Below, one piece after another: positions 43,040 to 52,404 of a stretch of DNA of 64,000 nucleotides. The stretch comes from Dysgonomonas sp. UBA5412. GTDB taxonomy: Bacteria; Bacteroidota; Bacteroidia; Bacteroidales; Dysgonomonadaceae. The position numbers and the translations under genes are program-made. The stretch covers positions 6,821 to 70,820 of the forward strand of contig DHNQ01000026.1 in the NCBI GenBank assembly GCA_002409595.1, given 5' to 3'. The first letter of the stretch is position 1; the number at the start of each line of letters is the position of its first letter. The notes beneath the pieces are model-generated. The model was not told where the DNA came from and did not search any database. It was given only the letters and a program-made list of their open reading frames with translations.

Positions 43040-43546
43040 TTAATCAAACTTTTTCTTCAATTCTTCCACCCAATTTTTAACCCTTTCATCAGTTTTACTT
43101 TGTTGATTTTCGAAGTCAATAACCAAGCCGACAAATTTGCCGTCTCTCACAGCACGAGAATGTTCGAATGTATAACCTTCGGTCGATGTGAGCCCAATAA
43201 GCATTGCTCCCGCAGCTTCAAATGTTTCGGCAAGTATTCCCATTCCATCCACAAAATTCTCAGGATATTTTTTCTGATCACCCAGACCAAATACTGCAAC
43301 TTTCTTGCCTTTCAGGTTTAGTGATTCCAATTCTGGTCTCACTTCATCCCAATAAGTTGGAAGCTCTCCGTCGAACCAAGTAGAGACTCCGACTATAATA
43401 TTGTCGAATTCTTTGAAATCTTTTTCCCATACATTTTCTACGGGAATAATATCTACTTTGTCGTCTTCAAATGCAGCCTTTATCTTTTTGGCTACGGCAG
43501 CAGTTTTGGTTGTACTTGTTCCGTAAAACAATCCAATCTTTTTCAT
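43040..43546 (-). CDS. fldA: Flavodoxin
   Basis: 168 residues. A small FMN electron carrier. Visible: the phosphate loop FYGTSTTKTAAVAKKI (residues 7-22), GVSTWFDGELPTYWDE (about 55-70, aromatic wall of the FMN site) and GLGDQKKYPENFVDG. It is of the long-chain FldA type. It lies 44 bases after the E1 stop and before the operon terminator, so it is probably cotranscribed with the dehydrogenase complex. That suggests a low-potential acceptor role around the complex or a general one; it is not a component of the complex itself. Confidence 0.93.
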   Translation of the reverse strand: MKKIGLFYGTSTTKTAAVAKKIKAAFEDDKVDIIPVENVWEKDFKEFDNIIVGVSTWFDGELPTYWDEVRPELESLNLKGKKVAVFGLGDQKKYPENFVDGMGILAETFEAAGAMLIGLTSTEGYTFEHSRAVRDGKFVGLVIDFENQQSKTDERVKNWVEELKKKFD

Positions 43547-43590
43547 ATATCTTTGTTTTTTATAATCTTATTATCTTCTATTGCTTCATT

Positions 43591-45624
43591 CTAATACTCT
43601 AATAGCTTTTTTGCAGCATCATAAATACGGTCTTCGCCCGGCAATACAGCCTTTTCCAAAATAGGATTGAATCCTACCGGCGTGAAGGTAGAACCTACGC
43701 GCTGAACCGGTGCATCGAGATAGCGAAACATATCTTCACCGATCATAGCAGCTATTTCAGCACCGAATCCCGAAAATACTTTATCCTCGTGCACCACAAG
43801 TACCTTGCTTGTTTTCTTTACAGACTCAAATATAGTTTCCTTATCCAGAGGTAGGAGAGAGCGAAGGTCGATAACCTCAACATCCCAGCCATGCTCTTTA
43901 GATAATCGTTCTGCAACGTTGAGGCTAAAGAGAGTTGTATTACCATAAGTGATAATCGTTAAATCTTTTCCTTCTCGGCGAATGCGAGCCTTCCCAAATG
44001 GCACTTCGAAGTCGTCGGGAACTACTGTAGATGCTTCCACCGAGTTATATAAGGCTTTGGGCTCTAAAAATACTGTAAAGCCTTCAGAGCGCATGCTTGT
44101 ACGCAGCAATCCGGCAGCATCATCGGCAAACGAAGGATATACAATCCTTGCTCCGGGAAGAGTAGTTAGCGTACCCTCTAAGTTTTGTGAATGATACATA
44201 CCTCCTCCGATATATCCACCGGAAGCTAATCGCATTGTTATATTCGGTGCGAATTTACCATTGCTTCGCCAATAGTCGTGCGTACACTCTACGTACTGCT
44301 CCATAGCTGGCCAGAAGTAATCGGCAAATTCGGCTCCTTCTATCACGATACGTATTTTTTTGTCAAATCGGCTCATACCGTTTGCCGTAGCCACAATGTA
44401 GTCTTCGGCTATCGGAGCATTAAAGACGCGCGCTTCGCCAAACTCTTGTTGCATCCCTTTGGATACGTTAAATACACCTCCTTTGTCTTTGTTGGCAACA
44501 TCTTGTCCCCATAGGAAGGTATCGGGATTGTGTCTGAATTCGGCTTTCAATGTCTCATTGATGGCTGTAACCAGATTTTTCTTTTCACCCTCTTCTTCGT
44601 GTGTTCCATCTGTATATTTCTTAGGATGGTAAGGTTCGGGCACTACATGTTCGAATATAGATGCCGGATCGGGATCGGGTGCAGCCAATGCTTTCTTGTT
44701 TGCCGCACTTAGTTCTTTTTTTACTGCGGCTTCTATCTCTTTAAGCTCTTCTTCTGTAAAGCGTTTGTAACGAATCAGCATACGGCGAAATTTCATCAGA
44801 GGGTCTGCCTCTTTTACGTATTTCAGTTCATTCTCGTCTCGGTACAACGTTTGTTTATCCGAATTGGAGTGTGAGCCTATCCGTACACAGTTGGCATGCA
44901 CAATAACCGGACTACTGTTGGCTATTGCATATTCGCGGGCTTCGGTCATTGCATTCATCGAGTCGAATACATCTTTACCGTTGCAATGTATGATGCGTAG
45001 ATTTTTTATTCCTCTAAAATTGTCCGACGCTTTTCTGTTTGCTGTCTGATCTTTTTTGGGAACAGATATTCCGTAACCATTGTCTTGTACGACAAGTATA
45101 AATGGCAATTGCTCTCTGGATGCTCCGTTGAGGGCTTCGTAAACATATCCCTCGGATGTGGAAGAGTCGCCATGCGAGGCTATTGATACTCCTTTGTGTT
45201 TGTAATAGACCATTGCCCGGGCTGTACCTACCGCCTGCGAATCGTGATTCGCAACGGCAGATGATACATTTTGTATTCCCCATTCCGGTTTTGCAAAGTG
45301 GTTAGACATATGCCGTCCTCCGCTTGCCGGATCGGTTGCCTTAGAGATGCCGTTGAGGATCAGTTCTTCGGCTGTGATTCCGGCTGACAAGGCGGTAAGC
45401 ATATCTCTGTAATATGGGAATAAAAAGTCTTCACCTTTTACAAATACCTGTCCCATTGCCAACTGTATACCGTCATGTCCTGCATAGGGTGCATGGTAAG
45501 ACCAGCCTAAAGACTGCAAAAGGTATGCGGGCGCTTTTTCATCGAGGGCACGCCCGAGAGTCATCAGGTGATACCACTTTTTGAGGGTTTCTTTGTCTGT
45601 CGTTTTTATGCTATATTTTTTCAT
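43591..45624 (-). CDS. Branched-chain 2-oxoacid dehydrogenase E1, fused alpha and beta subunits
   Basis: 677 residues. Alpha half (about 1-320): YHAPYAGHDGIQLAMG and the ThDP motif SHGDSSTSEGYVYEALNGAS...DNGYGIS. Beta half (about 345-677): FLWGQDVANKDKGGVFNVS, APIAEDYIVATANGM, AEFADYFWPAMEQ and VIDLRSLLPLDKETI. The two are joined in one chain with an acidic linker near 335. It decarboxylates 2-oxoisovalerate, 2-oxoisocaproate and related acids and passes the acyl group to E2 lipoyl arms. The fused form is common in Bacteroidota; a pyruvate dehydrogenase role is possible. Follows E2 by 29 bases. Confidence 0.92.
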   Translation of the reverse strand: MKKYSIKTTDKETLKKWYHLMTLGRALDEKAPAYLLQSLGWSYHAPYAGHDGIQLAMGQVFVKGEDFLFPYYRDMLTALSAGITAEELILNGISKATDPASGGRHMSNHFAKPEWGIQNVSSAVANHDSQAVGTARAMVYYKHKGVSIASHGDSSTSEGYVYEALNGASREQLPFILVVQDNGYGISVPKKDQTANRKASDNFRGIKNLRIIHCNGKDVFDSMNAMTEAREYAIANSSPVIVHANCVRIGSHSNSDKQTLYRDENELKYVKEADPLMKFRRMLIRYKRFTEEELKEIEAAVKKELSAANKKALAAPDPDPASIFEHVVPEPYHPKKYTDGTHEEEGEKKNLVTAINETLKAEFRHNPDTFLWGQDVANKDKGGVFNVSKGMQQEFGEARVFNAPIAEDYIVATANGMSRFDKKIRIVIEGAEFADYFWPAMEQYVECTHDYWRSNGKFAPNITMRLASGGYIGGGMYHSQNLEGTLTTLPGARIVYPSFADDAAGLLRTSMRSEGFTVFLEPKALYNSVEASTVVPDDFEVPFGKARIRREGKDLTIITYGNTTLFSLNVAERLSKEHGWDVEVIDLRSLLPLDKETIFESVKKTSKVLVVHEDKVFSGFGAEIAAMIGEDMFRYLDAPVQRVGSTFTPVGFNPILEKAVLPGEDRIYDAAKKLLEY

Positions 45625-45653
45625 ATCGGTGCAAATAACGTGTTTGTAAATAA

Positions 45654-46988
45654 TCAGCCATTCCAGTTTTCGAGATATTCTGCTATACGGTACAAGAAGT
45701 TTCCTCCCAACATGCCGTCTATTACACGATGGTCGTACGATAATGACAGATACATCTTGTAGCGGATAGCTATCACATCTCCTTCGGGAGTTTCTACTAT
45801 GGACGGTTTCTTCTCTATTATGCCTACTCCAAGTATGGCGACTTCGGGCTGATTGATAATCGGTGTACCGAACAGGCTCTTAAACGATCCAAAATTGGTT
45901 ATCGTAAATGTACCTCCTTGTATTTCGTCGGGCATGAGCTTGTTTGCTCTGGCTTTTCCGGCAAGAGAGTTTACTGCTGCTGCTATACCGCTTATGCTCA
46001 ATTTGTCGGTGTCTTTTATTACCGGCACAATGAGGTTGCCATCGTTGAGCGATACTGCTACACCTACATTTATATGTTTTTTCTCAATAATATTATATCC
46101 GTCAACAGACGAGTTTACACGAGGAAAGTCTTTCAAAGCTTTTGCTGTCGCTTCTACTATCGGAGCCATATATGTAAGGCTGATTCCCTCTCTCTTCTTG
46201 AACGAATCTTTATTTTCTTCACGCCACTTTACGAGCTTAGTGACATCTACTTCTATCACATTGGTAACGTGTGGCGATATTTTCTTCGATGCAGTCATGC
46301 GGTCGGCTATAATTCGACGTACGGGATCCATTGCAATAACAGTATCTCCTTCGGCAACTGTTACCTGTGCGGCAGGCTTAGGCGTGTCGCTAGGCTGAGA
46401 TTGTGCCGGAGAGGCAGGTCTTTCTGCGGCTGCGGGTTTTGCTTTAGATGCTGCCGGTGCTGCGCCTTTTTTCTTCGATTCTATATATTTCTCTATGTCA
46501 TGCTTGCTCAGACGTCCTTCATATCCCGTTCCCGGAATAGCATCAAGTTCATCTTTGTTTATTTTCGCTTCGCGTGCCTTGTCCAGCACTACGGGCGAAT
46601 ACCAACGGTCGCCACTGTTTTTGGTTACGGCGATGTTTGTCGGAGCAGTTTCTGCTTCAGGTTTGTCTTCTGTTGCGGGAGCAGAGGTCGCTTCCGCTTT
46701 TTCTGTATCATTATTCGAAGCCGGTTCTGCACTGTCGCCTCCTTCTCCATCTATGTCTACTATGGCAACAACAGTGCCTACTGCTACTGTGTCGCCTTCG
46801 TTGAATAGGATTTCCAAGATTTTTCCTGCTACCGGCGATGGTATTTCGGCACTTACTTTGGCTGTATTTACTTCAAATAGTATATCGTCTTCGTCGATTG
46901 TATCACCAACCTTGACTGACCACGATATAATGGTTCCTTCTGTTATACTTTCGCCCAACTTGGGCATTTTTATTTCGAACTTAGCCAT
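45654..46988 (-). CDS. Dihydrolipoamide acyltransferase, E2 of the branched-chain complex
   Basis: 444 residues. Domains in order: lipoyl domain (1-80) with lipoyl Lys44 in FEVNTAKVSAEI; an Ala/Glu/Pro-rich flexible linker; the E3/E1-binding domain (about 130-165: SPVVLDKAREAKINKDEL...GRLSKHDIEKYI); a second Ala/Pro linker; and the catalytic domain (about 210-444) ending with SYDHRVIDGMLGG, whose His and Asp are catalytic. The lipoyl site reads TAKV rather than the more usual TDKV. It lies between lplA (upstream) and E1. Confidence 0.95.
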   Translation of the reverse strand: MAKFEIKMPKLGESITEGTIISWSVKVGDTIDEDDILFEVNTAKVSAEIPSPVAGKILEILFNEGDTVAVGTVVAIVDIDGEGGDSAEPASNNDTEKAEATSAPATEDKPEAETAPTNIAVTKNSGDRWYSPVVLDKAREAKINKDELDAIPGTGYEGRLSKHDIEKYIESKKKGAAPAASKAKPAAAERPASPAQSQPSDTPKPAAQVTVAEGDTVIAMDPVRRIIADRMTASKKISPHVTNVIEVDVTKLVKWREENKDSFKKREGISLTYMAPIVEATAKALKDFPRVNSSVDGYNIIEKKHINVGVAVSLNDGNLIVPVIKDTDKLSISGIAAAVNSLAGKARANKLMPDEIQGGTFTITNFGSFKSLFGTPIINQPEVAILGVGIIEKKPSIVETPEGDVIAIRYKMYLSLSYDHRVIDGMLGGNFLYRIAEYLENWNG

Positions 46989-47033
46989 GGTCTATATTGA
47001 TTTTTTAAGTTATTAATTATTTTGTTTTGTCTT

Positions 47034-47801
47034 CTAGTCTAAAGGGATAAAATGTGCTTTTGCCTTGTTGTAATTACCATAATAATTCCAGTCTTCTGTG
47101 GCGTACTTTTGCTCTGTCAACGCCTTGATTGCTGTTTCGTCTTTTTCCGAAAATGTATATATACTGTTCTCTTTATTCAGATTGAGCATATAGTTTATTA
47201 TATATTGTTTGAAAAAGTGAATATCCAAAGGCTGTTGCAGATGGCTGACGATATTGGTGACGGGGCTTTTTACTGATTTAACATAGATGCGCTTGTCGTC
47301 TTTGTTGTCCGATTGTTTGGGATCACTCTCAAGGGTGGTTATCAGACTGTTGAGGTCGGACGAAAAAAGAAGTGTTGCATGATACATCACTCTGTCTTTG
47401 TGTACGCACTGCGCGCTACCCGATATTTTCAGCCCGTCAATGTTGATTGCTCTGCGTTCGTCGGATTGTGCATGTATGCCTATATCCGAGAGCAATGTGA
47501 TGATTTGGTTTGTGAATTTATCGAAATTTACATTTCTGTTTTTCTCAATAAAGGTGAGGTTGAGGTTTCCCAAATCGTGAAATACAGTGCCACCGCCCGA
47601 AAACCGTCTGACTACTTTTATATTGTTTTGTTTTACGAAATCGAGATTGATTTCTGCCAATACATTTTGGTATTTGCCTACAATGACCGAAGGGGTATTT
47701 TGCCATAGCATAAAGATATCTTCTTCTAAATTCTTTAAAAGATATTCTTCGCTTGCCAAATTAAAATAGGCATCGGTATATGTATTGTTGATACAAAGCA
47801 T
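47034..47801 (-). CDS. lplA: Lipoate-protein ligase
   Basis: 255 residues of the LplA/biotin ligase fold. Visible: YFNLASEEYLL, SVIVGKYQNVLAEIN, the RRFSGGGTVFHDLGNLN lipoate-binding motif and the Lys motif GLKISGSAQCVH. Activates and attaches lipoate to E2. Shorter than Escherichia coli LplA (about 340), so the C-terminal accessory domain seems partial or missing; a separate partner may be required. Located between lpdA and E2, 45 bases before E2. Confidence 0.9.
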   Translation of the reverse strand: MLCINNTYTDAYFNLASEEYLLKNLEEDIFMLWQNTPSVIVGKYQNVLAEINLDFVKQNNIKVVRRFSGGGTVFHDLGNLNLTFIEKNRNVNFDKFTNQIITLLSDIGIHAQSDERRAINIDGLKISGSAQCVHKDRVMYHATLLFSSDLNSLITTLESDPKQSDNKDDKRIYVKSVKSPVTNIVSHLQQPLDIHFFKQYIINYMLNLNKENSIYTFSEKDETAIKALTEQKYATEDWNYYGNYNKAKAHFIPLD

Positions 47802-47866
47802 CTGTCTTCGTTTTTTTTATTTATAGAGTTGTTTTCTTGTTTGAAAAGGGTCTCTTACATAATGAA

Positions 47867-49216
47867 TTAAGAAAACAATGTTTCGTGTATAATCTCACCT
47901 ACTGTAGGGTGAGGATAAACATGTCTTCGCAACGATTCTACGGTTTCGCCATTTTCGATGGCAATGCCTGCGGTCACGATAATCTCCGATGCGGGATTTC
48001 CTAACATGTGGCATCCAATAACGCGGTCGTCGGCATCTACTATTATTTTACACAAGCCGTTTCCTAATTCATTTTCGGCAATGAAACGTCCCGAATATGC
48101 CATTGGTAGTTTTAGCACGCGGAAGTATTCGCCTTTTGCTGTCAGTTCTTCCTCTGTTTTGCCTACTCCTGCCAGTTCCGGATTTGTATATACTACTCCC
48201 GGTATGGCTTTGTAACTCATCTTGTCGTCTTCGCCCAATATATGTCCGATGGCAACTTCACCTTCTCTGATGGCTGTGTGTGCAAGCAGCGAAAATCCGG
48301 TTATGTCGCCTGCGGCATACACTTGCGGATGGCTTGTTTGCATATATTCATTCACTTTTACACCATTTCGTTCCAATTCTATGTTCAGGGTTTCCAGTCC
48401 AAAATCTTTGATAATGGCTCTACGTCCTACACTGACCAAAATGCGGTCGGCTTCTATCGTTTCGCTCTTTCCATCTTTTTCTACTACCACACCTTTTTTG
48501 TTCACCTCTGTTACCTTTGTATTGAGGCGGAAATCGACTCCTTTCTTAGTATAGTCGGTGCGGAGCATGGCAGAAGTTTCTTTGTCCATTGCTCCCAATA
48601 TTTCGGGCATCATTTCTATTACAGTGACTTTTACTCCCATACTGTTAAAGAATGAGGCGAATTCAACACCTATCACTCCTCCTCCTATAATAGCCAATGA
48701 TTTGGGTAATTGTTTGGATTCAAGTGCTTCTTTCGAAGTCCAATAGTCTATGTCCGACAAGCCTTGGATGGGTGGTATAACGGTTTCCGAACCTGTACAT
48801 AGCAGAACATATCTGACGGAGTAAGTTTCTGAGCCTTCCGAAATCTGTATTATACCGTTTTTTTCTCCTTTAATCGTGGCAGCTCCCTGCACGATGGTAA
48901 CGCCATTGAACCCGAGTTTGGCTTTTACTCCGGCTGTAAGCTTTCTGACTACTTTGTCTTTTCGTGATATTATCTTTGTCAGGTCGAATGTAGGTTCGCC
49001 CTCAATTGATATTCCATATTTAGAAGCACTTTTTATGTTATCCAGAGTCTTTGCCGAATACAATAATGTTTTGGTCGGGATACAGCCCTCATTAAGGCAT
49101 ACTCCTCCAATTGCATTTTTTTCGAATAATACAGTTTTTAATCCGTTAGCCGCAGCTTTTTCAGCCGCATTATACCCTGCCGGACCTCCTCCGATGATTG
49201 CTATGTCAAATTCCAT
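47867..49216 (-). CDS. lpdA: Dihydrolipoyl dehydrogenase, E3
   Basis: 449 residues. Reoxidises dihydrolipoyl groups with NAD+. Visible: FAD loop IAIIGGGPAGYNAAEKAA, redox disulphide Cys40-Cys45 in GGVCLNEGCIPTKTL, NAD loop LAIIGGGVIGVEFASFFNS, TSHPQVYAAGDITG and the C-terminal His-Glu in HVYPHPTVGEIIHETLF. First gene of the operon lpdA-lplA-E2-E1-flavodoxin. The promoter lies in the divergent gap to menF but I cannot fix it. Confidence 0.96.
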   Translation of the reverse strand: MEFDIAIIGGGPAGYNAAEKAAANGLKTVLFEKNAIGGVCLNEGCIPTKTLLYSAKTLDNIKSASKYGISIEGEPTFDLTKIISRKDKVVRKLTAGVKAKLGFNGVTIVQGAATIKGEKNGIIQISEGSETYSVRYVLLCTGSETVIPPIQGLSDIDYWTSKEALESKQLPKSLAIIGGGVIGVEFASFFNSMGVKVTVIEMMPEILGAMDKETSAMLRTDYTKKGVDFRLNTKVTEVNKKGVVVEKDGKSETIEADRILVSVGRRAIIKDFGLETLNIELERNGVKVNEYMQTSHPQVYAAGDITGFSLLAHTAIREGEVAIGHILGEDDKMSYKAIPGVVYTNPELAGVGKTEEELTAKGEYFRVLKLPMAYSGRFIAENELGNGLCKIIVDADDRVIGCHMLGNPASEIIVTAGIAIENGETVESLRRHVYPHPTVGEIIHETLFS

Positions 49217-49603
49217 GGTTGTATGTTATGAATTAAAAATTATACAATAATATATGCGTTATACATGTTTAATTATATATAGAACAAGTAAATTAACTTT
49301 TAAGTTTTATCAATTTTAGTTATAAATATTAAATCCTTTTTATTTGTTCCATCCGCTCCTTTATTTCGAGATTTAATTTACTAAAGGATACGAATCGGTG
49401 AAAAAATTATATAATAATTGATTAATAGTAGAAAAATGTTTTTCAGGGTCGTTTGTCTGATTATGATAGTAACTATCCGTAATCTAAAAAATATAAGCTA
49501 ATATACAATTAAATAACGGATGATAAAACAAAAATGTTCGATTGATCTGGGTAAACAGCCTGCTATTTTGTACTTTTGTTATTTGATATAATTTTAAATA
49601 AGA
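49217..49603. other. Divergent promoter region between lpdA and menF
   Basis: 387 AT-rich bases holding promoters for two operons. For menF, TACTTTTG is at 49571-49578. For lpdA I find no exact TAnnTTTG on the minus strand. Antisense ORFs here are shadows of low-complexity DNA and the menF start. Confidence 0.55.
49571..49578 (+). promoter_or_regulatory. -7 element for the menaquinone operon
   Basis: TACTTTTG matches TAnnTTTG, 25 bases before the menF ATG. The nearest TTG to the left is 26 bases away, too far for the usual -33. Confidence 0.6.
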
Positions 49604-50707
49604 ATGGAATTGAATCAAAGTTTCGATTATCGAATTTTTGACTTTTTGATTGAACAGCATATACGTTTTGCGCTGTATCGCTTGCCTTGGCAGCAAGACA
49701 TACATCTGATATTGCAAACATCTCAATCCGTAAGTCAGCCCAAGACACTGGTTGAGCTGAACAGCGAAAAAGGATTTGTAATCTCTCCTTTTCATATTGC
49801 AGAATCCACTCCGCTGATACTCATTCGCCCCGATGTGGATATAAAAGGAGAAGATGCTATATTCGATTATCTGGCATTAAATACGTTGGCAGGCAATACG
49901 TCGGATATAAACCTGCATGTACAATCTTCCTCCAGCACCTTCGAAAGATACAGCTCCGATTATCAGACCTTTCATTCGGCATTAGATAACAAGCAGTTTC
50001 AAAAATTAGTCTTGTCGCGTACGTTCGATCTTAAACGAGAGAGCAAATTTTCGGCAGGAATATCATTTAAGTATGCGTGCGAAAAGTACGAATCTAATTT
50101 TATATATCTCTGTTGCACACCCGAAACGGGAGCATGGATGGGTATTTCTCCCGAATTGCTTGTGGCCAGACAAGGCGAAGAATACAAAACCGTAGCTTTG
50201 GCGGGTACGAGAGCAGTATCGGAAGATGTGTGGGATGAGAAGAATAAGGATGAACAGCAGATAGTGGTAGACTATATGCTCTTGCAATTAGACAAAATAG
50301 CGACCGATGTGTCCTCTAAAGGACCCTTTACCGCGCAATCGGGAAATATAGAACACCTGAAAACAAAATTCAATTTTAGGTTAAAAGATTCCTATAAAAT
50401 AGGAGACTTACTCGATCTCTTACATCCAAGTCCTGCCGTATGCGGCTTTCCCAAAAAAGAAGCCTTCGATTTTATTCAGGCAAACGAGTCGTATAACAGA
50501 CGGTATTATTCAGGACTAGTCGGACCTTTGGATATGGATGGTATAAGCCGTTTGTATGTTAATCTGAGGTGTATGCAGATAGGAGCAGATATGCTTCGTT
50601 TATATGCAGGAGGAGGAATATTACCTTCTTCGGAATTGAGATCGGAATGGGACGAAACAATGAAAAAACTACAAACAATATTAACTGTTATCGAAACAGA
50701 GAATTAA
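49604..50707 (+). CDS. menF: Menaquinone-specific isochorismate synthase
   Basis: 367 residues of the chorismate-binding family; first committed step to menaquinone. Visible: FQKLVLSRTFDL, TGAWMGISPELLVARQG, VALAGTRAVSEDVW with the catalytic region, ELLHPSPAVCGFPKKEA-type LLHPSPAVCGFPKK, YNRRYYSGLVGPLDMDG and YAGGGILPSSEL. Length fits MenF/EntC enzymes, and the operon partners fix the menaquinone role. The menD start is 12 bases after the stop. Confidence 0.95.
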   Translation: MELNQSFDYRIFDFLIEQHIRFALYRLPWQQDIHLILQTSQSVSQPKTLVELNSEKGFVISPFHIAESTPLILIRPDVDIKGEDAIFDYLALNTLAGNTSDINLHVQSSSSTFERYSSDYQTFHSALDNKQFQKLVLSRTFDLKRESKFSAGISFKYACEKYESNFIYLCCTPETGAWMGISPELLVARQGEEYKTVALAGTRAVSEDVWDEKNKDEQQIVVDYMLLQLDKIATDVSSKGPFTAQSGNIEHLKTKFNFRLKDSYKIGDLLDLLHPSPAVCGFPKKEAFDFIQANESYNRRYYSGLVGPLDMDGISRLYVNLRCMQIGADMLRLYAGGGILPSSELRSEWDETMKKLQTILTVIETEN

Positions 50708-50718
50708 AATATAGTAAT

Positions 50719-52392
50719 ATGGCATTTTCCGTAAAAAAAAATGTATTGCATACTGTGGCTATGATCAAGGCTTATGGGGTGAAACATATCGTAGTCTCGC
50801 CCGGTTCGCGTAACGCACCTTTGATGCAAACCTTTTCGGAAGATCCGTATTTTGAATGTCATGTAATTGTAGACGAGCGCAATGCCGCATTTTATGCATT
50901 AGGCATTATACAAGCTACCAAACAGCCCGTAGTGGTGTGCTGTACATCGGGTACGGCATTACTCAATTTTGCACCTGCCGTGGCTGAAGCCTATTATCAG
51001 CAATTACCCCTTATTGTGGTGTCTGCCGACAGATCGTCCGAATGGATAGGGCAGATGGATGGTCAGACCCTACCGCAAGCAGGAGTATTTGGTTCGATGG
51101 TCAAAAAAACTGTAAATCTGCTCGAAATCAATACCTCGCAAGACGAATGGTTTTGCAATCGTCTGATCAATGAAGCTCTGATCGCATCTTTGGATAATGC
51201 GCCGGGACCCGTTCAGATAAATGTTCCTATATCCGAACCATTGTTTGACTACTCAGTGGATGAGCTTCCGCAGGTAAGGAAAATAGATAAAGCAGCTACG
51301 CAAAAGATTGTTGACATAAACCCCTTTGCTAAGAGTTGGAGTAGCCTGCCCAAGAGAATGATTATTGTAGGGCAAATGTTTAAAGATGAGCGCATGACAG
51401 CAGTTCTCGAAAACTTGTCTATGCGTGGCGACTGTGTAGTCCTCGCCGAATATATATCGAATTGTGTATCGCCGCTTTTTATCTCAAACTTTGATGCTTG
51501 GCTCTACGCTATGCCCGAAGACCAAAAAGGTGACTATGCCCCCGATCTTGTGATTACGTTGGGCGGTCATATAGTATCGAAACGGTTGAAGCAATTTCTC
51601 AGAACACACAAACCGCATAGTCATTGGCTGTTGACTCAGTCGGGTGAGGTTGCAGACCTGTTTCAGTCTTTGACCGACTTGATAGAGACGGATAATCGAC
51701 AGTTTCTTACCGATTTGAATACGGCTATTGCGGAGGATAACGAAAAGCCATACCATTCGTTATGGAAAAATGTGTCGGACAAAATAAAAGAACCTTCATC
51801 CGATATTCCGTTTTCCGATATTCAGGCAGTAGGGCAATTCTTGAACCTATTGCCCGAAAATGCTACATTACATTTGGCTAACAGTTCTACCGTTCGCAAC
51901 GTGCAGTTATATGCTCCCCAAAAATCGTGGAACGTATATTGCAACAGAGGAACTAATGGTATAGAAAGTTCTCTGCCGTCTGCCATTGGATTTGCGGCGG
52001 TGCATGAAGGCATCACTTACCTTATAATAGGAGACTTGAGTTTCTTTTATGGACTAAACTCTTTATGGAATATAGGCTATATCAAAAATCTTCGGATATT
52101 GCTTATTAATAATGGAGGCGGAGGTATATTTCATCTGCTGTCCGGACTGAACAAAGCCCCTTCGCTCAAAAAATATGTAGCAGCCACTCATCATACCGAT
52201 GCCGCTAAATGGGCTGAGGCTGCCGGATTGAATTACTTGTCGGCAAAGGATAAGAATGAACTGACCGAAGCTTTATCCAAATTTGTGGATGATACCGCGT
52301 CAGGGGCTGCCCTCTTGGAAGTGATCACCGATATGGAGATAAGCAAAACAACATTTAAGGACTATTATCATCAATTGAAAACAATAAACTAA
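50719..52392 (+). CDS. menD: 2-succinyl-5-enolpyruvyl-6-hydroxy-3-cyclohexene-1-carboxylate synthase
   Basis: A 557-residue ThDP enzyme that joins isochorismate and 2-oxoglutarate. The ATG at 50719 (MAFSVKKNVLH) gives the usual N-terminus; an open frame reaching back to 50569 inside menF is not credible as the start. Visible: HIVVSPGSRNAPLMQTF, CTSGTALLNFAPAVAEAYYQ, the Glu of EWIGQMDGQTLPQ, NRGTNGIESSLPSAIGFA and NNGGGGIFHLL. Follows menF by 12 bases and precedes menB by 12. Confidence 0.96.
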   Translation: MAFSVKKNVLHTVAMIKAYGVKHIVVSPGSRNAPLMQTFSEDPYFECHVIVDERNAAFYALGIIQATKQPVVVCCTSGTALLNFAPAVAEAYYQQLPLIVVSADRSSEWIGQMDGQTLPQAGVFGSMVKKTVNLLEINTSQDEWFCNRLINEALIASLDNAPGPVQINVPISEPLFDYSVDELPQVRKIDKAATQKIVDINPFAKSWSSLPKRMIIVGQMFKDERMTAVLENLSMRGDCVVLAEYISNCVSPLFISNFDAWLYAMPEDQKGDYAPDLVITLGGHIVSKRLKQFLRTHKPHSHWLLTQSGEVADLFQSLTDLIETDNRQFLTDLNTAIAEDNEKPYHSLWKNVSDKIKEPSSDIPFSDIQAVGQFLNLLPENATLHLANSSTVRNVQLYAPQKSWNVYCNRGTNGIESSLPSAIGFAAVHEGITYLIIGDLSFFYGLNSLWNIGYIKNLRILLINNGGGGIFHLLSGLNKAPSLKKYVAATHHTDAAKWAEAAGLNYLSAKDKNELTEALSKFVDDTASGAALLEVITDMEISKTTFKDYYHQLKTIN

Positions 52393-52404
52393 AAATATAT
52401 TATT

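Noticed and set aside
45918..46808. 296-codon plus-strand ORF antisense to E2
   Set aside because: Its product is Cys/Phe/Arg-rich low-complexity and it lies wholly over the well-supported E2 gene; a shadow frame.
50569..50718. Upstream start of menD inside menF
   Set aside because: Would add about 50 atypical residues and overlap menF by 139 bases; the ATG at 50719 gives the standard N-terminus.
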